Shown here piece by piece: positions 9,260-17,665 of a DNA stretch of 64,000 nucleotides. Position 1 is the first letter of the stretch. The number at the start of each line of letters is the position of its first letter. A program made the translations under genes and the position numbers. This DNA comes from Paraburkholderia dioscoreae (GTDB taxonomy: Bacteria; Pseudomonadota; Gammaproteobacteria; Burkholderiales; Burkholderiaceae), in contig NZ_LR699553.1 in NCBI RefSeq assembly GCF_902459535.1, positions 2,480,001-2,544,000 of the forward strand, read 5' to 3'. The notes below the pieces were generated by a model, which was given only the letters and a program-made list of their open reading frames with translations, made no database searches and was not told where the DNA came from.

Positions 9260-10450
9260 TCAAATCAGCGAGAATGCCCATCGCCCTGCGACAGCCGGTC
9301 GCGTCGCCCCCGTAAGCAGCAGTTCGAGCAGATCATGCACGCTGCGAATGGCCGTGCCGAACGGCAACGCTTCCCGGCCGCGGAAGAACAGGCCGTTTGC
9401 CACGTCCCCGCGCAATGCCGCCGCGAGCCGCGTATCGATGCAGAAATGGCCGAACTTCTCGATGCCGTCGCGCCAGCCACACGTGCTGAGACATTCGAGC
9501 GCGGTGGGGCAAACGTGTTTGAGCGCGCCGACTTTCTCTCGAATTCTCGTTTCATGGCGCAGGTAACGCGCGAGCCACGGCGTTTTCACGGCGCGCGCGG
9601 GCAATCCCGTCACGCTGACGAATTCGACGATGTCCTCGGGCGTGGCCTCGGCCAGCACGCGCTTGAAATTCGGATGCGCGTCGCCTTCCTCGGTCACGGC
9701 GAACGGCGTGCCGAGCTGCACGCCGCTTGCACCCGCGCTCAGCAGCGCGCGCACGGCTTCGTGACTATTGATGCCGCCGGCGACGATCAGGGGCACGTCC
9801 CGGCGGTTCAGGCCGAGCGAGGTGAAGACCGTGTCGATCTCTTCGAGGACGCGGAAAAAATCGAAGCGCTGATCATGCTGATCGGCCAGGTTGTTGACGC
9901 CGAGATGGCCGCCCGCGTGCGCCGGATGTTCGATCACGACGGCGTCGGGCAAACGGCCTTTTTTCATCCACTTCTTGAGCACGAGCGCGACGCCGCGGCT
10001 GTCGGACAGAATCGGAATCAGCGCGATGTCGTGCCCTTGGGTCATGTCCGGCAAATCGAGCGGCAGGCCCGCGCCCATGACGATCGCATCGGCACCGTTC
10101 TCGCACGCGACGCGCACGTAGTCCGCTTGCGCGCTGACCGCTTTCATGACGTTGACGGCGATCATGCCGCGGCCCTCGCTCAATGCTTTGGCAGCGTGGA
10201 TCTCGCGGGCCAGCGCGGTGAGGTTGGCCTGTTCGAGCGTGGCACGGTCGGGCGACTCGCGGCAGAGCTCGATCAGATCCTGATGATGGTGCCGCAGGTC
10301 GATACTGGCGATCGTGCCCAATGCGCCTTCGCGGGCGACGCTACCGGCCAGCCGGTGCGCCGAGATGCCGACGCCCATGCCGCCTTGCACGATCGGCAGT
10401 AACGAGCGGCCGCGAATGACGAGCGGCGGGAAAGAGTGAGAGTTGAGCAT
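9260..10450 (-). CDS. Nitronate monooxygenase / 2-nitropropane dioxygenase family flavoprotein
   Basis: A 396-residue FMN TIM-barrel protein. Seen: IVQGGMGVGIS at the N-terminus (substrate/FMN loop), EHPAHAGGHLG with the catalytic His motif, IVAGGINS and GASGVQLGTPF for FMN phosphate binding, and a Cys-rich C-terminus (CPTALECLSTCGWRDG). The family oxidises alkyl nitronates or 3-nitropropionate, although FabK-like enoyl-ACP reductases share the fold. The length exceeds the usual 320-350 residues because of the C-terminal extension. The ATG at 10448-10450 follows a GGGG. It is downstream of, and same strand as, the aldehyde dehydrogenase, but separated by 133 bases. Confidence 0.78.
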   Translation of the reverse strand: MLNSHSFPPLVIRGRSLLPIVQGGMGVGISAHRLAGSVAREGALGTIASIDLRHHHQDLIELCRESPDRATLEQANLTALAREIHAAKALSEGRGMIAVNVMKAVSAQADYVRVACENGADAIVMGAGLPLDLPDMTQGHDIALIPILSDSRGVALVLKKWMKKGRLPDAVVIEHPAHAGGHLGVNNLADQHDQRFDFFRVLEEIDTVFTSLGLNRRDVPLIVAGGINSHEAVRALLSAGASGVQLGTPFAVTEEGDAHPNFKRVLAEATPEDIVEFVSVTGLPARAVKTPWLARYLRHETRIREKVGALKHVCPTALECLSTCGWRDGIEKFGHFCIDTRLAAALRGDVANGLFFRGREALPFGTAIRSVHDLLELLLTGATRPAVAGRWAFSLI

Positions 10451-10583
10451 GACTGCCCCAATGGCGATTATCAAAACGGTGATAATCGCCGGTCGGGGGC
10501 AGCCGGCGTTGTTTCAGGTCAATGAGCCGGCAGATGGCTCAGTCGCATATGCCGGTCAGTTGATGCCGGTCATCAGAATCGGT

Positions 10584-12008
10584 TCACACCCGGAATTGCA
10601 TGGATTTGAGTTCGAGATACTCTTCGAGTCCGTAGACCCCGTTTTCGCGCCCGAATCCCGACTGCTTGAAACCGCCGAAAGGCGCGGCCATATTCCACGT
10701 GCCGCCGTTGATATCGACCTGGCCGGTTCGAACCCGCCGCGCGATGCCGACGGCACGCTCGTCGCTGCCGGCCCATACCGCGCCGCCCAGGCCATACGGC
10801 GAATCGTTGGCGATCCGAACGGCTTCCTCTTCGTCCTTGTAGGTCAGAATCGACAGGACCGGGCCGAAGATTTCCTCCTGAGCGATCGTCGCCTTGGGAT
10901 GCACGCGGCCGAACACAGTGGGTTTGACGAAGAAGCCCTTCGACAGCCCATCGGGCAGGCCCGCCCCGCCTGTCACCAGCTCGGCGCCCTCCTCGATCCC
11001 CTTCGCGATGTATTGCTGCACGCGCGCCTGCTGCGCGGCCGAAGCCAGCGGGCCGAGACGGGACGTCTCATTGCGCGGATCGCCGGCTACGTACGTCTCG
11101 GCGGCCCGCTTCGCCAGCGCGCGCGCTTCCTCGTAGCGCGCCTCGGGCACCAGCATGCGCGTATGCGCGGAGCATGTCTGTCCGGAATTCAGAAAGCACG
11201 CGCTAACCGTGCCTTTGACGGCCACGGCGAAATCCGCATCGTCGAGAATGACCGAAGCCGACTTGCCGCCGAGTTCGAGCGCGACGCGCTTGACCGTCGC
11301 CGAGGCCAGCTCGGACACCCGTTTGCCGGCGCGAGTCGAGCCGGTGAACGACACCATATCCACCGACGGATGGCTCGCCAGCACTTCGCCCACCACCGGC
11401 CCATAACCGCTCACGAGGTTGAATACGCCGGCCGGCAACCCGGCCTCGTGGATCGCCTCGGCAAGCACGAACGCGGTCAGCGGCGCGATCTCCGAGGGCT
11501 TCAGCACCACTGTGCAACCTGCGGCGAGCGCCGCCGCGACCTTCAGCGTGACCTGATTGAGCGGATAGTTCCACGGCGTGATCGCCGCCACCACGCCGAC
11601 CGGCTCGCGCACCACCAGCGAATTGCCGACGCGTTCCTCATACTGGAACTCGCTAGCAAGCTTCGCATATGCGCCCCAGTTATAGACCGGGCTGCCCACC
11701 TGGATGGCACGCGCGAGTTTTAGCGGCATGCCGACTTCGCCGGCAATCAAACCGGCCAGTTCGTCGGTGCGCGCTTTCAGATTCGCCGCGACGTTGCGCA
11801 GATACTCGCCGCGTTCGGCGGCGGGCGTCGCGGCCCACGCGTCGAAGGCCACGCGGGCGGCGGCGATCGCGCTCTCGGCATCGGCCTCGACCCCTTCGGG
11901 GATGCGGCCCATGATCTCTTCCGTGCCCGAGTCGATCACGTCGATCGTGCCGGTGCCGCACGGCGCGATCCACTTGCCGTCGATATAGAGTTGCTCGTAC
12001 GTCTTCAT
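10584..12008 (-). CDS. NAD(P)-dependent aldehyde dehydrogenase
   Basis: A 474-residue ALDH-superfamily enzyme of standard length. Catalytic Cys lies in NSGQTCSAHTR and the general-base Glu in ALELGGKS; the cofactor segment FTGSTRAGKRV and the oxyanion Asn region TPWNYPLNQ are intact. It oxidises an aldehyde to the acid; the substrate cannot be read from the sequence. The start ATG is at 12006-12008. The C-terminus FGGFKQSGFGRENG is canonical. Neighbours give no pathway clue. Confidence 0.85.
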   Translation of the reverse strand: MKTYEQLYIDGKWIAPCGTGTIDVIDSGTEEIMGRIPEGVEADAESAIAAARVAFDAWAATPAAERGEYLRNVAANLKARTDELAGLIAGEVGMPLKLARAIQVGSPVYNWGAYAKLASEFQYEERVGNSLVVREPVGVVAAITPWNYPLNQVTLKVAAALAAGCTVVLKPSEIAPLTAFVLAEAIHEAGLPAGVFNLVSGYGPVVGEVLASHPSVDMVSFTGSTRAGKRVSELASATVKRVALELGGKSASVILDDADFAVAVKGTVSACFLNSGQTCSAHTRMLVPEARYEEARALAKRAAETYVAGDPRNETSRLGPLASAAQQARVQQYIAKGIEEGAELVTGGAGLPDGLSKGFFVKPTVFGRVHPKATIAQEEIFGPVLSILTYKDEEEAVRIANDSPYGLGGAVWAGSDERAVGIARRVRTGQVDINGGTWNMAAPFGGFKQSGFGRENGVYGLEEYLELKSMQFRV

Positions 12009-12096
12009 GATGATCGGTCCCTGTCTGTGTCTCCGGAATGGTCTTCTATTCTAACCAGCAGGCCGGACCGGGCCGGTGCGCGAGGCGCCCGCCATG

Positions 12097-12129
12097 AAAA
12101 AAGCCCGCTTCTTCGAATAAGCGGGCTTT
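12097..12129 (-). terminator. Rho-independent terminator after ybiT
   Basis: AAAGCCCGCTT (12100-12110) pairs with AAGCGGGCTTT (12119-12129). Reading the minus strand, the stem is followed by a run of T from 12102 down to 12097. Confidence 0.85.
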
Positions 12130-12166
12130 GCGGTGCAACGTGCTACAGCGAGCGGTTCAGGTGCGC

Positions 12167-13759
12167 TTACTGCACGCCCTGGCTCAACAGGAAATCTTCG
12201 TAGTTGCCGCCGAAGTCGTTCAACGTGCCGTCGGTCTTCACTTCGATGATCCGGTTCGCGAGGCCGCTCACGAACTCACGGTCGTGCGAAACGAAAATCA
12301 GCGTGCCTTCGAACTTGTCGAGCGCGATCTGCAGCGACTCGATCGATTCCATGTCCATGTGGTTGGTCGGCTCGTCCATCAGCAGCACGTTGTGGCGGCC
12401 CAGCATCAGCTTGCCCCAGATCATGCGGCCCTTCTCGCCGCCAGAAAGCACCTTGACCGACTTGCGGATGTCGTCCGCATTGAACAGCAGGCGGCCGAGC
12501 GTGCCGCGCACCATCTGCTCGTCGTCGCCTTCCTTGCGATAGACGTCGATCCACTCCATCAGCGTGACGTCGTCCGGAAACTCTTCGTACGTATCCTGCG
12601 GCATGTAGCCGATGTTCGCGTTCTCGGCCCACTTCACCGTGCCGTGATCGAGCTCCAGCTTGCCGAGCAGCGAGCGCAGCAGCGTGGTCTTGCCCGCGCC
12701 GTTCTCGCCGATGATCGCGATACGCTCGCCCGGCTGCACGCTGATGCTGAAGTCGTTGAAGATGGTGCGCTCGTACTTCTTCGAGATCTTCTCGGCCACC
12801 ACCGCGATGTTGTGCAGCTTCTTTTCGTACTCGAAGCGGATGAACGGGTTCTGCCGCGACGACGGCTTGAATTCCTCGATCTTGATCTTGTCGATCATCT
12901 TCAGACGGCTGGTGGCCTGACGCGCCTTCGACTTGTTCGCCGAGAAGCGGCGCACGAAGTCCTGCAGGTCGGCGACGCGTTCCTTCGCCTTCGCGTTGGC
13001 GTTCTGCTGACGCTCGCGCGCCTGCGTGCTCGCCAGCATGTAGTCGTCGTAGTTGCCCGGATAGACCTTCAGCGTGCCGAAGTCCATGTCGGCCATGTGC
13101 GTGCAGACCTGGTTCAGGAAGTGGCGATCGTGCGAGATGATGATCATCGTCGAGTTGTACTGGTTGAGCACGTCTTCCAGCCAACGGATCGAGTTGATGT
13201 CCAGGTTGTTGGTCGGCTCGTCCAGCAGCAGCACGTCCGGCTTCGAGAACAGCGCCTGCGCGAGCAGCACGCGCAGTTTCCAGCCCGGCGCCACGTTGCT
13301 CATCGGGCCGTTGTGGTTCTCGATCGCGATGCCGATGCCGAGCAGCAGTTCGCCCGCGCGCGCCTCGGCCGTGTAGCCGTCGTACTCGGCGAACTTCGCT
13401 TCGAGTTCGGCGGCGTGCATGTAGTCGTCGTCCGTCGCGTCGGGGTTCGCGTAGATCGCGTCGCGCTCGGTCATGGCGGCCCACATTTCGGCGTGGCCCA
13501 TCATCACGACGTCGAGCACGCGCACGTCTTCGTACGCGAACTGATCCTGGCGCAATTTACCGAGGCGGATGTTCGGTTCGAGCATGACGTTGCCCGAACT
13601 CGGCTCCAGGTCGCTGCCCAGGATCTTCATGAAAGTGGACTTGCCGCAGCCGTTCGCACCAATCAGGCCATAGCGGTTCCCTCCCCCGAATTTGACCGAG
13701 ATGTTCTCGAAGAGCGGCTTCGGCCCGAATTGCATGGTGATATTGGCGGTAGACAGCAC
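12167..13759 (-). CDS. ybiT: ABC-F family ATPase YbiT
   Basis: A 530-residue soluble protein with two ABC domains and no membrane spans, exactly the length of E. coli YbiT and very similar as recalled. Domain 1: Walker A GANGCGKST, Walker B LLLDEPTNNLD; its signature is replaced by VAPGWKLR, which is normal for YbiT. Domain 2: Walker A GENGAGKTT, signature VLSGGEKGR, Walker B LLMDEPTNHMD. The interdomain linker is basic and helical, as in ABC-F proteins that bind the ribosomal E site and modulate translation. The GTG at 13757-13759 has AAAGGGA upstream and gives the family N-terminus LSTANITMQFG; no ATG is suitably placed. Confidence 0.88.
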   Translation of the reverse strand: MLSTANITMQFGPKPLFENISVKFGGGNRYGLIGANGCGKSTFMKILGSDLEPSSGNVMLEPNIRLGKLRQDQFAYEDVRVLDVVMMGHAEMWAAMTERDAIYANPDATDDDYMHAAELEAKFAEYDGYTAEARAGELLLGIGIAIENHNGPMSNVAPGWKLRVLLAQALFSKPDVLLLDEPTNNLDINSIRWLEDVLNQYNSTMIIISHDRHFLNQVCTHMADMDFGTLKVYPGNYDDYMLASTQARERQQNANAKAKERVADLQDFVRRFSANKSKARQATSRLKMIDKIKIEEFKPSSRQNPFIRFEYEKKLHNIAVVAEKISKKYERTIFNDFSISVQPGERIAIIGENGAGKTTLLRSLLGKLELDHGTVKWAENANIGYMPQDTYEEFPDDVTLMEWIDVYRKEGDDEQMVRGTLGRLLFNADDIRKSVKVLSGGEKGRMIWGKLMLGRHNVLLMDEPTNHMDMESIESLQIALDKFEGTLIFVSHDREFVSGLANRIIEVKTDGTLNDFGGNYEDFLLSQGVQ

Positions 13760-14023
13760 GGCGCGTCCCTTTGAATGTGATATCGGCGAAAAACCCAACA
13801 TTTTAGCAGGTTATCGCGAATTCAACCCGCACGTGCGTCGCATTACTGGCTTTGGACGCCGCGCGGCGTGTGCAGAACGTCGGCACGCAAATCCGCGGCG
13901 GCGGACCGCGCACGGCATACCGGGCACGGCCCGTGCGGTATGACTCGCTCATGCGAGAGCCCTCCGCGGCGCTGGCGTTACCTATACTTTTTGAACACCA
14001 ACGAAGATCAAAGGAGGAAGTTC

Positions 14024-14230
14024 ATGTCAGAACACGTCTACAAACAGATCGAACTGACCGGTTCGTCGACCAAATCGATCGACGACGCCATTAGCACGGC
14101 CATTGCAAAAGCGTCGAAAACGCTGCGCAATTTACACTGGTTCGAAGTGACGGAGACTCGGGGCCAGATCGAAAACGACAAGGTTGCTTTCTGGCAGGTG
14201 ACCATCAAGGTCGGGTTGCGCATCGACTGA
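14024..14230 (+). CDS. Dodecin, flavin-storage protein
   Basis: A 68-residue protein with the dodecin pattern: HVYKQIELTGSS, SIDDAISTAIAKASKTL, the flavin-stacking Trp in LHWFEV, then TRGQI and the terminal strand WQVTIKVGLRID. Dodecins form hollow dodecamers that bind riboflavin, FMN or lumichrome and buffer free flavin. The ATG is preceded by a strong AAGGAGG (14011-14017). TATACT at 13985-13990 resembles a -10. It is monocistronic with a terminator just downstream. Confidence 0.88.
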   Translation: MSEHVYKQIELTGSSTKSIDDAISTAIAKASKTLRNLHWFEVTETRGQIENDKVAFWQVTIKVGLRID

Positions 14231-14272
14231 TGGCGCGCGGGCGCAATCGTCCGCGGAAAAATCCGGAGTTAA

Positions 14273-14305
14273 AAAAAGCTGCGTCCGCACTGGACGCAGC
14301 TTTTT
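14273..14305. terminator. Bidirectional terminator between dodecin and BMP genes
   Basis: AAAAAGCTGCGTCC (14273-14286) pairs with GGACGCAGCTTTTT (14292-14305). A-run on the left and T-run on the right serve both converging transcripts. Confidence 0.88.
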
Positions 14306-14356
14306 GAAACAGCGGTCGCCGGAAATGCCGCCTCGTCGATCCTGACCTTGACGCCC

Positions 14357-15451
14357 TTACTTCGGCAGCGACCCGTCCACGCCTTCCACATACCAGTTCA
14401 GGCGTTGCAGTTCCGGATCGGTCAGCGTCTTGCCGGCCGGCACCTTCACCGCGCCCGACTGATCCTTGATCGGGCCGGTGAACACGTCCCACTTGCCGCC
14501 CGCCAGTTCGTCGCGCCTGGCCGAAACCTGCTTCTGCGCTTCAGCCGGAATCGCGGACGTATTCAGATCTTCGAGGTTGACGGCCTTCTGCGGAATGCCC
14601 CACCACACCGGGTCGTTCTTCCACTTGCCGTCCAGCACCTGCTGGATTGCCGCGTTGTAATACACGCCCCAGTGCGCGACCACCGAACCGAGGTGCGCGT
14701 CAGGACCGAACTTCTTCATGTCCGAATCCCAGCCGAACGCATGCACGTGCTTTTCCGATGCCGTGGCGAGCGTGGCGCTCGAATCGGTGTTCTGCAGCAG
14801 CACGTCCGCGCCCTGCCCGATCAGCGTTTCGGCCGCCTGCTTTTCCTTGCCCGGATCGAACCAGCTGTTGATCCAGATGACCTTGGTGTGCACCTTCGGA
14901 TTCACCGAACGCGCGCCGAGCGTGTACGCGTTGATGTTGCGGATCACTTCTGGAATCGGCACCGAAGCCACGAAGCCGAGCGTGTTGGTCTTCGTCACGT
15001 AGCCCGCGGCAACGCCGGCGAGGTACGCGCCCTGGTACATGCGCACGTCATAGGTGCCGAAGTTCGGCGCCTTCTTGTAGCCGGTTGCGTGCAGGAAAAC
15101 GGTGTCCGGAAAATCTTTCGCGACCTTCAGTTCGAAGTCCTGATAGCCGAAGCTCGAACCGATGATGATCTTGTTGCCCTTGTTCGCCAGATCGCGGAAC
15201 ACGCGCTCGGAGTCGGCCGATTCCGGCACGTTTTCAATGCGGGTGATCTTGATCTTGCTGCCGAACTTCGCTTCCGCTTCCTTCGAGCCCTGGTCGTGCG
15301 CGAAGGTCCAGCCGGCATCGCCCGGATTGCCGAGATAGACGAACGCGACGCCCGGCGCATCGGCGGCCTGCGCGCTTTGCGCGAGCGGCGCGGCGAGCGC
15401 CAGCGAGGCCGCGCCCCAAGCAAAAGCGGTCAGCAGATTTCTTCTCTTCAT
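14357..15451 (-). CDS. BMP-family ABC transporter substrate-binding protein
   Basis: A 364-residue periplasmic protein starting MKRRNLLTAFAWG with a signal peptide ending at SAQAADA. The BMP/PnrA fold is indicated by VAFVYLGNPGDAGWTFAHDQG, IIIGSSFGYQ, HATGYK, YQGAYLAG and GWDSDM segments. Such proteins bind purine nucleosides or bases. It is the last gene of a four-gene importer operon (ATPase, two permeases, binding protein). The adjacent purine catabolism genes make a purine such as guanosine, xanthine or urate the likely ligand, which is inference. Confidence 0.85.
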   Translation of the reverse strand: MKRRNLLTAFAWGAASLALAAPLAQSAQAADAPGVAFVYLGNPGDAGWTFAHDQGSKEAEAKFGSKIKITRIENVPESADSERVFRDLANKGNKIIIGSSFGYQDFELKVAKDFPDTVFLHATGYKKAPNFGTYDVRMYQGAYLAGVAAGYVTKTNTLGFVASVPIPEVIRNINAYTLGARSVNPKVHTKVIWINSWFDPGKEKQAAETLIGQGADVLLQNTDSSATLATASEKHVHAFGWDSDMKKFGPDAHLGSVVAHWGVYYNAAIQQVLDGKWKNDPVWWGIPQKAVNLEDLNTSAIPAEAQKQVSARRDELAGGKWDVFTGPIKDQSGAVKVPAGKTLTDPELQRLNWYVEGVDGSLPK

Positions 15452-15508
15452 GTTTTCTCCTGTTGTGTTTATCGAATGATGTGAAACATGTGGTCGATGG
15501 ATGCTCAA

Positions 15509-16438
15509 TCAGCCCGCCGAGAAAAACGGCTTGCCCAACGATGCAGGTGCATTCAGCCGAATCGTGTTCGGATTGCGCGAAATCAGCACCAGCACGACGA
15601 CCGTCGCGACGTACGGCAGCATCGCGAGGAATTGCGTCGGCACCGGCACGCCGATTGCCTGCGCATAGAACTGCAGCCCGGTCACGGCACCGAACAGCAG
15701 CGCGCCGATCAGAAGACGCCCCGGGCGCCACGTCGCGAACACGACCAGCGCAAGCGCGATCCAGCCGCGGCCCGAAGTGAGCTGCTCCTGCCACAAATGC
15801 AGGTTGACGATCGAGTAGTAGCCGCCCGCGAGCCCCGCCATGCCGCCGCCGAAGGCCACCGCGCCGTAGCGCACGCCGACTACCGGAAAACCGACTGAGT
15901 GCGCCACCTGCGGCGATTCGCCGACCGAGCGCAGCACCAGACCCGCGCGCGTGCGGTAAAGGAACCAGCCGATCACCGCGAACATCAGGAACGCGAGGTA
16001 GTCGAGCGGCGTGAGGCTGAAAAGCGCGGGCCCGAGCACCGGAATCTTCGAGAGGCCGGGAATGGTCCACGTGTCGATGGTCGCGCGCACCGCGGCCGAC
16101 GTGTAGGGCTTGCCGACATACGCCGAGAGGCCGATGCCGAAGATTGTCAGCGAGAGGCCGGTGGCGACCTGGTTGGCGAGCATGGTGAGCGTGAGAAAGG
16201 CGAACAGCAGCGACATCGCGAGACCGGCGCCGATCGCGGCGAGCACGCCGAGCCACGGGTTGCCGGTGATCGCGGTGACCGCGTAGCCGCTCACCGCGCC
16301 CATCAGCATCATGCCTTCGACGCCGAGGTTGAGGACGCCCGATTTTTCGGTGACGAGTTCGCCCGCGCCCGCGAACATCAGCGGGATCGCGGCGGTGACG
16401 GCGCTCGAGGTGAGCGCGCTGGCTTGTTGAATGTCCAT
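15509..16438 (-). CDS. Nucleoside/purine ABC transporter permease (second subunit)
   Basis: A 309-residue polytopic permease beginning MDIQQASALTSSAV at 16438. Family marks are GELVTEKSGVLNLGVEGMMLMGA near the start and GVRYGAVAFGGGMAGLAGGYY, found in the NupQ/RbsC-like branch that pairs with BMP proteins. It has eight or nine hydrophobic segments. It pairs with the 368-residue permease encoded just upstream. There is a 45-base gap to that gene and 57 bases to the binding-protein gene. Confidence 0.85.
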   Translation of the reverse strand: MDIQQASALTSSAVTAAIPLMFAGAGELVTEKSGVLNLGVEGMMLMGAVSGYAVTAITGNPWLGVLAAIGAGLAMSLLFAFLTLTMLANQVATGLSLTIFGIGLSAYVGKPYTSAAVRATIDTWTIPGLSKIPVLGPALFSLTPLDYLAFLMFAVIGWFLYRTRAGLVLRSVGESPQVAHSVGFPVVGVRYGAVAFGGGMAGLAGGYYSIVNLHLWQEQLTSGRGWIALALVVFATWRPGRLLIGALLFGAVTGLQFYAQAIGVPVPTQFLAMLPYVATVVVLVLISRNPNTIRLNAPASLGKPFFSAG

Positions 16439-16483
16439 TTGGATCCGGCGCAAAAAATCAGTGAACGATATGCAGTGTGCGAG

Positions 16484-17590
16484 TCAGTGAACCTGGGCAG
16501 CCAGGGTTCGGCGGCGCACACGGTAGTTCACGAACAGATCGGCACCCAGCAGGCAGAACAGCAACAGCCCCTGGAACACGCCGGACAGCGCCTGCGGCAG
16601 TTGCATCGAAGTCTGCACCGCTTCGCCGCCGAGATACAGCAGCGCCATCAGCAGGCTCGCGAGCACGATCCCAACCGGATGCAGCCGCCCCACGAACACG
16701 ACGATGATCGCGGTGAAGCCATAACCCGGCGACCACGTGGCCTGCAATTGCCCGATCGGACCAGCGATCTCCCCCATGCCGGCGAGGCCCGCGAGGCCGC
16801 CGCTGATCAGCAGCGAGGTCCAGATGGTTTTCTTGTCGGAGAAACCGGCGTAGCGCGCGGCGAGCGGCGCGAGACCGCCGACGTTCATGCGGTAGCCCGC
16901 GAAGCTCTTGCGCATGAAGACCCACACGAGCGGAATCGCGATCAGCGTGACGAATACCGAGGCGTTCAGGCGCGTGCCGCGCAGCCATTTGATGTGCCAG
17001 TCGCCGGCGAAGGTCGGATAGAGCGCGTCGCCGCCGAACATCTCCGAAAGCGGGAAGTTCATGCCTTGCGGGTCGCGCCATGGGCCGCTCACCAGATAGA
17101 TCAGCAGTTGCGTGGCCACATACGTGAGCATCAGGCTGACGAGAATCTCGTTGGTGTTGAAGCGGCTCTTGAGCAGCGCCGGAATCGCCGCCCACGCCAT
17201 GCCGCCGAGCACGCCGGCGATCATCATGGTCGGCAGAATCCACCAGCCGCTGGCCTGGTCGAAATAGATCGCGACGCCGCTCGCGGCAATGCCGCCGAGC
17301 AGCATCTGCCCTTCGGCGCCGATGTTCCAGACGTTGGCGCGATAGCCGATGGCAAGACCGAGGCCGATCAGGCACAACGGCGACGCCTTCAGCAGCAGCT
17401 CGGACCAGCCGTTCACGCTGGACAGCGGCTCGATGAAAAATGCGTGCATGGCCTGCAGCGGATCGCGGCCGACGAGGCTGAAGATCAGAAAGCCGATCGC
17501 GAGCGTGAGCAACGCGGCGATCAGCGGCACGGCGAGCTGCATGGTGCGCGAGGGCGTCGTGCGTGCTTCGAGTCGATACGGAAGGATCAT
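16484..17590 (-). CDS. Nucleoside/purine ABC transporter permease (first subunit)
   Basis: A 368-residue permease with about ten hydrophobic segments. The NupP-like signature is ANVWNIGAEGQMLLGGIAASG followed by NEILVSLMLTYVA and FAGYRMNVGGLAPLAARYAG. It forms the membrane heterodimer with the downstream permease. The ATG at 17588-17590 starts MILPYRLEAR, the basic cytoplasmic tail before the first span. Separated by 75 bases from the ATPase gene. Confidence 0.85.
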   Translation of the reverse strand: MILPYRLEARTTPSRTMQLAVPLIAALLTLAIGFLIFSLVGRDPLQAMHAFFIEPLSSVNGWSELLLKASPLCLIGLGLAIGYRANVWNIGAEGQMLLGGIAASGVAIYFDQASGWWILPTMMIAGVLGGMAWAAIPALLKSRFNTNEILVSLMLTYVATQLLIYLVSGPWRDPQGMNFPLSEMFGGDALYPTFAGDWHIKWLRGTRLNASVFVTLIAIPLVWVFMRKSFAGYRMNVGGLAPLAARYAGFSDKKTIWTSLLISGGLAGLAGMGEIAGPIGQLQATWSPGYGFTAIIVVFVGRLHPVGIVLASLLMALLYLGGEAVQTSMQLPQALSGVFQGLLLFCLLGADLFVNYRVRRRTLAAQVH

Positions 17591-17665
17591 GGGTAGCGTG
17601 TGATTTATAGGGTTCTCGTTCTGATGCGGAGCGACGTCACGCGTATTCGCGAGACAGACGCCGGC

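Noticed and set aside
12128..13774. 548-codon plus-strand open frame antisense to ybiT
   Set aside because: High-GC antisense frame with His/Arg/Val-rich translation and no ribosome site or family; ybiT on the other strand is fully conserved.
15899..17596. 565-codon plus-strand open frame antisense to the two permeases
   Set aside because: Arg/His/Glu-rich antisense translation with no motif; both permeases are clear on the minus strand.
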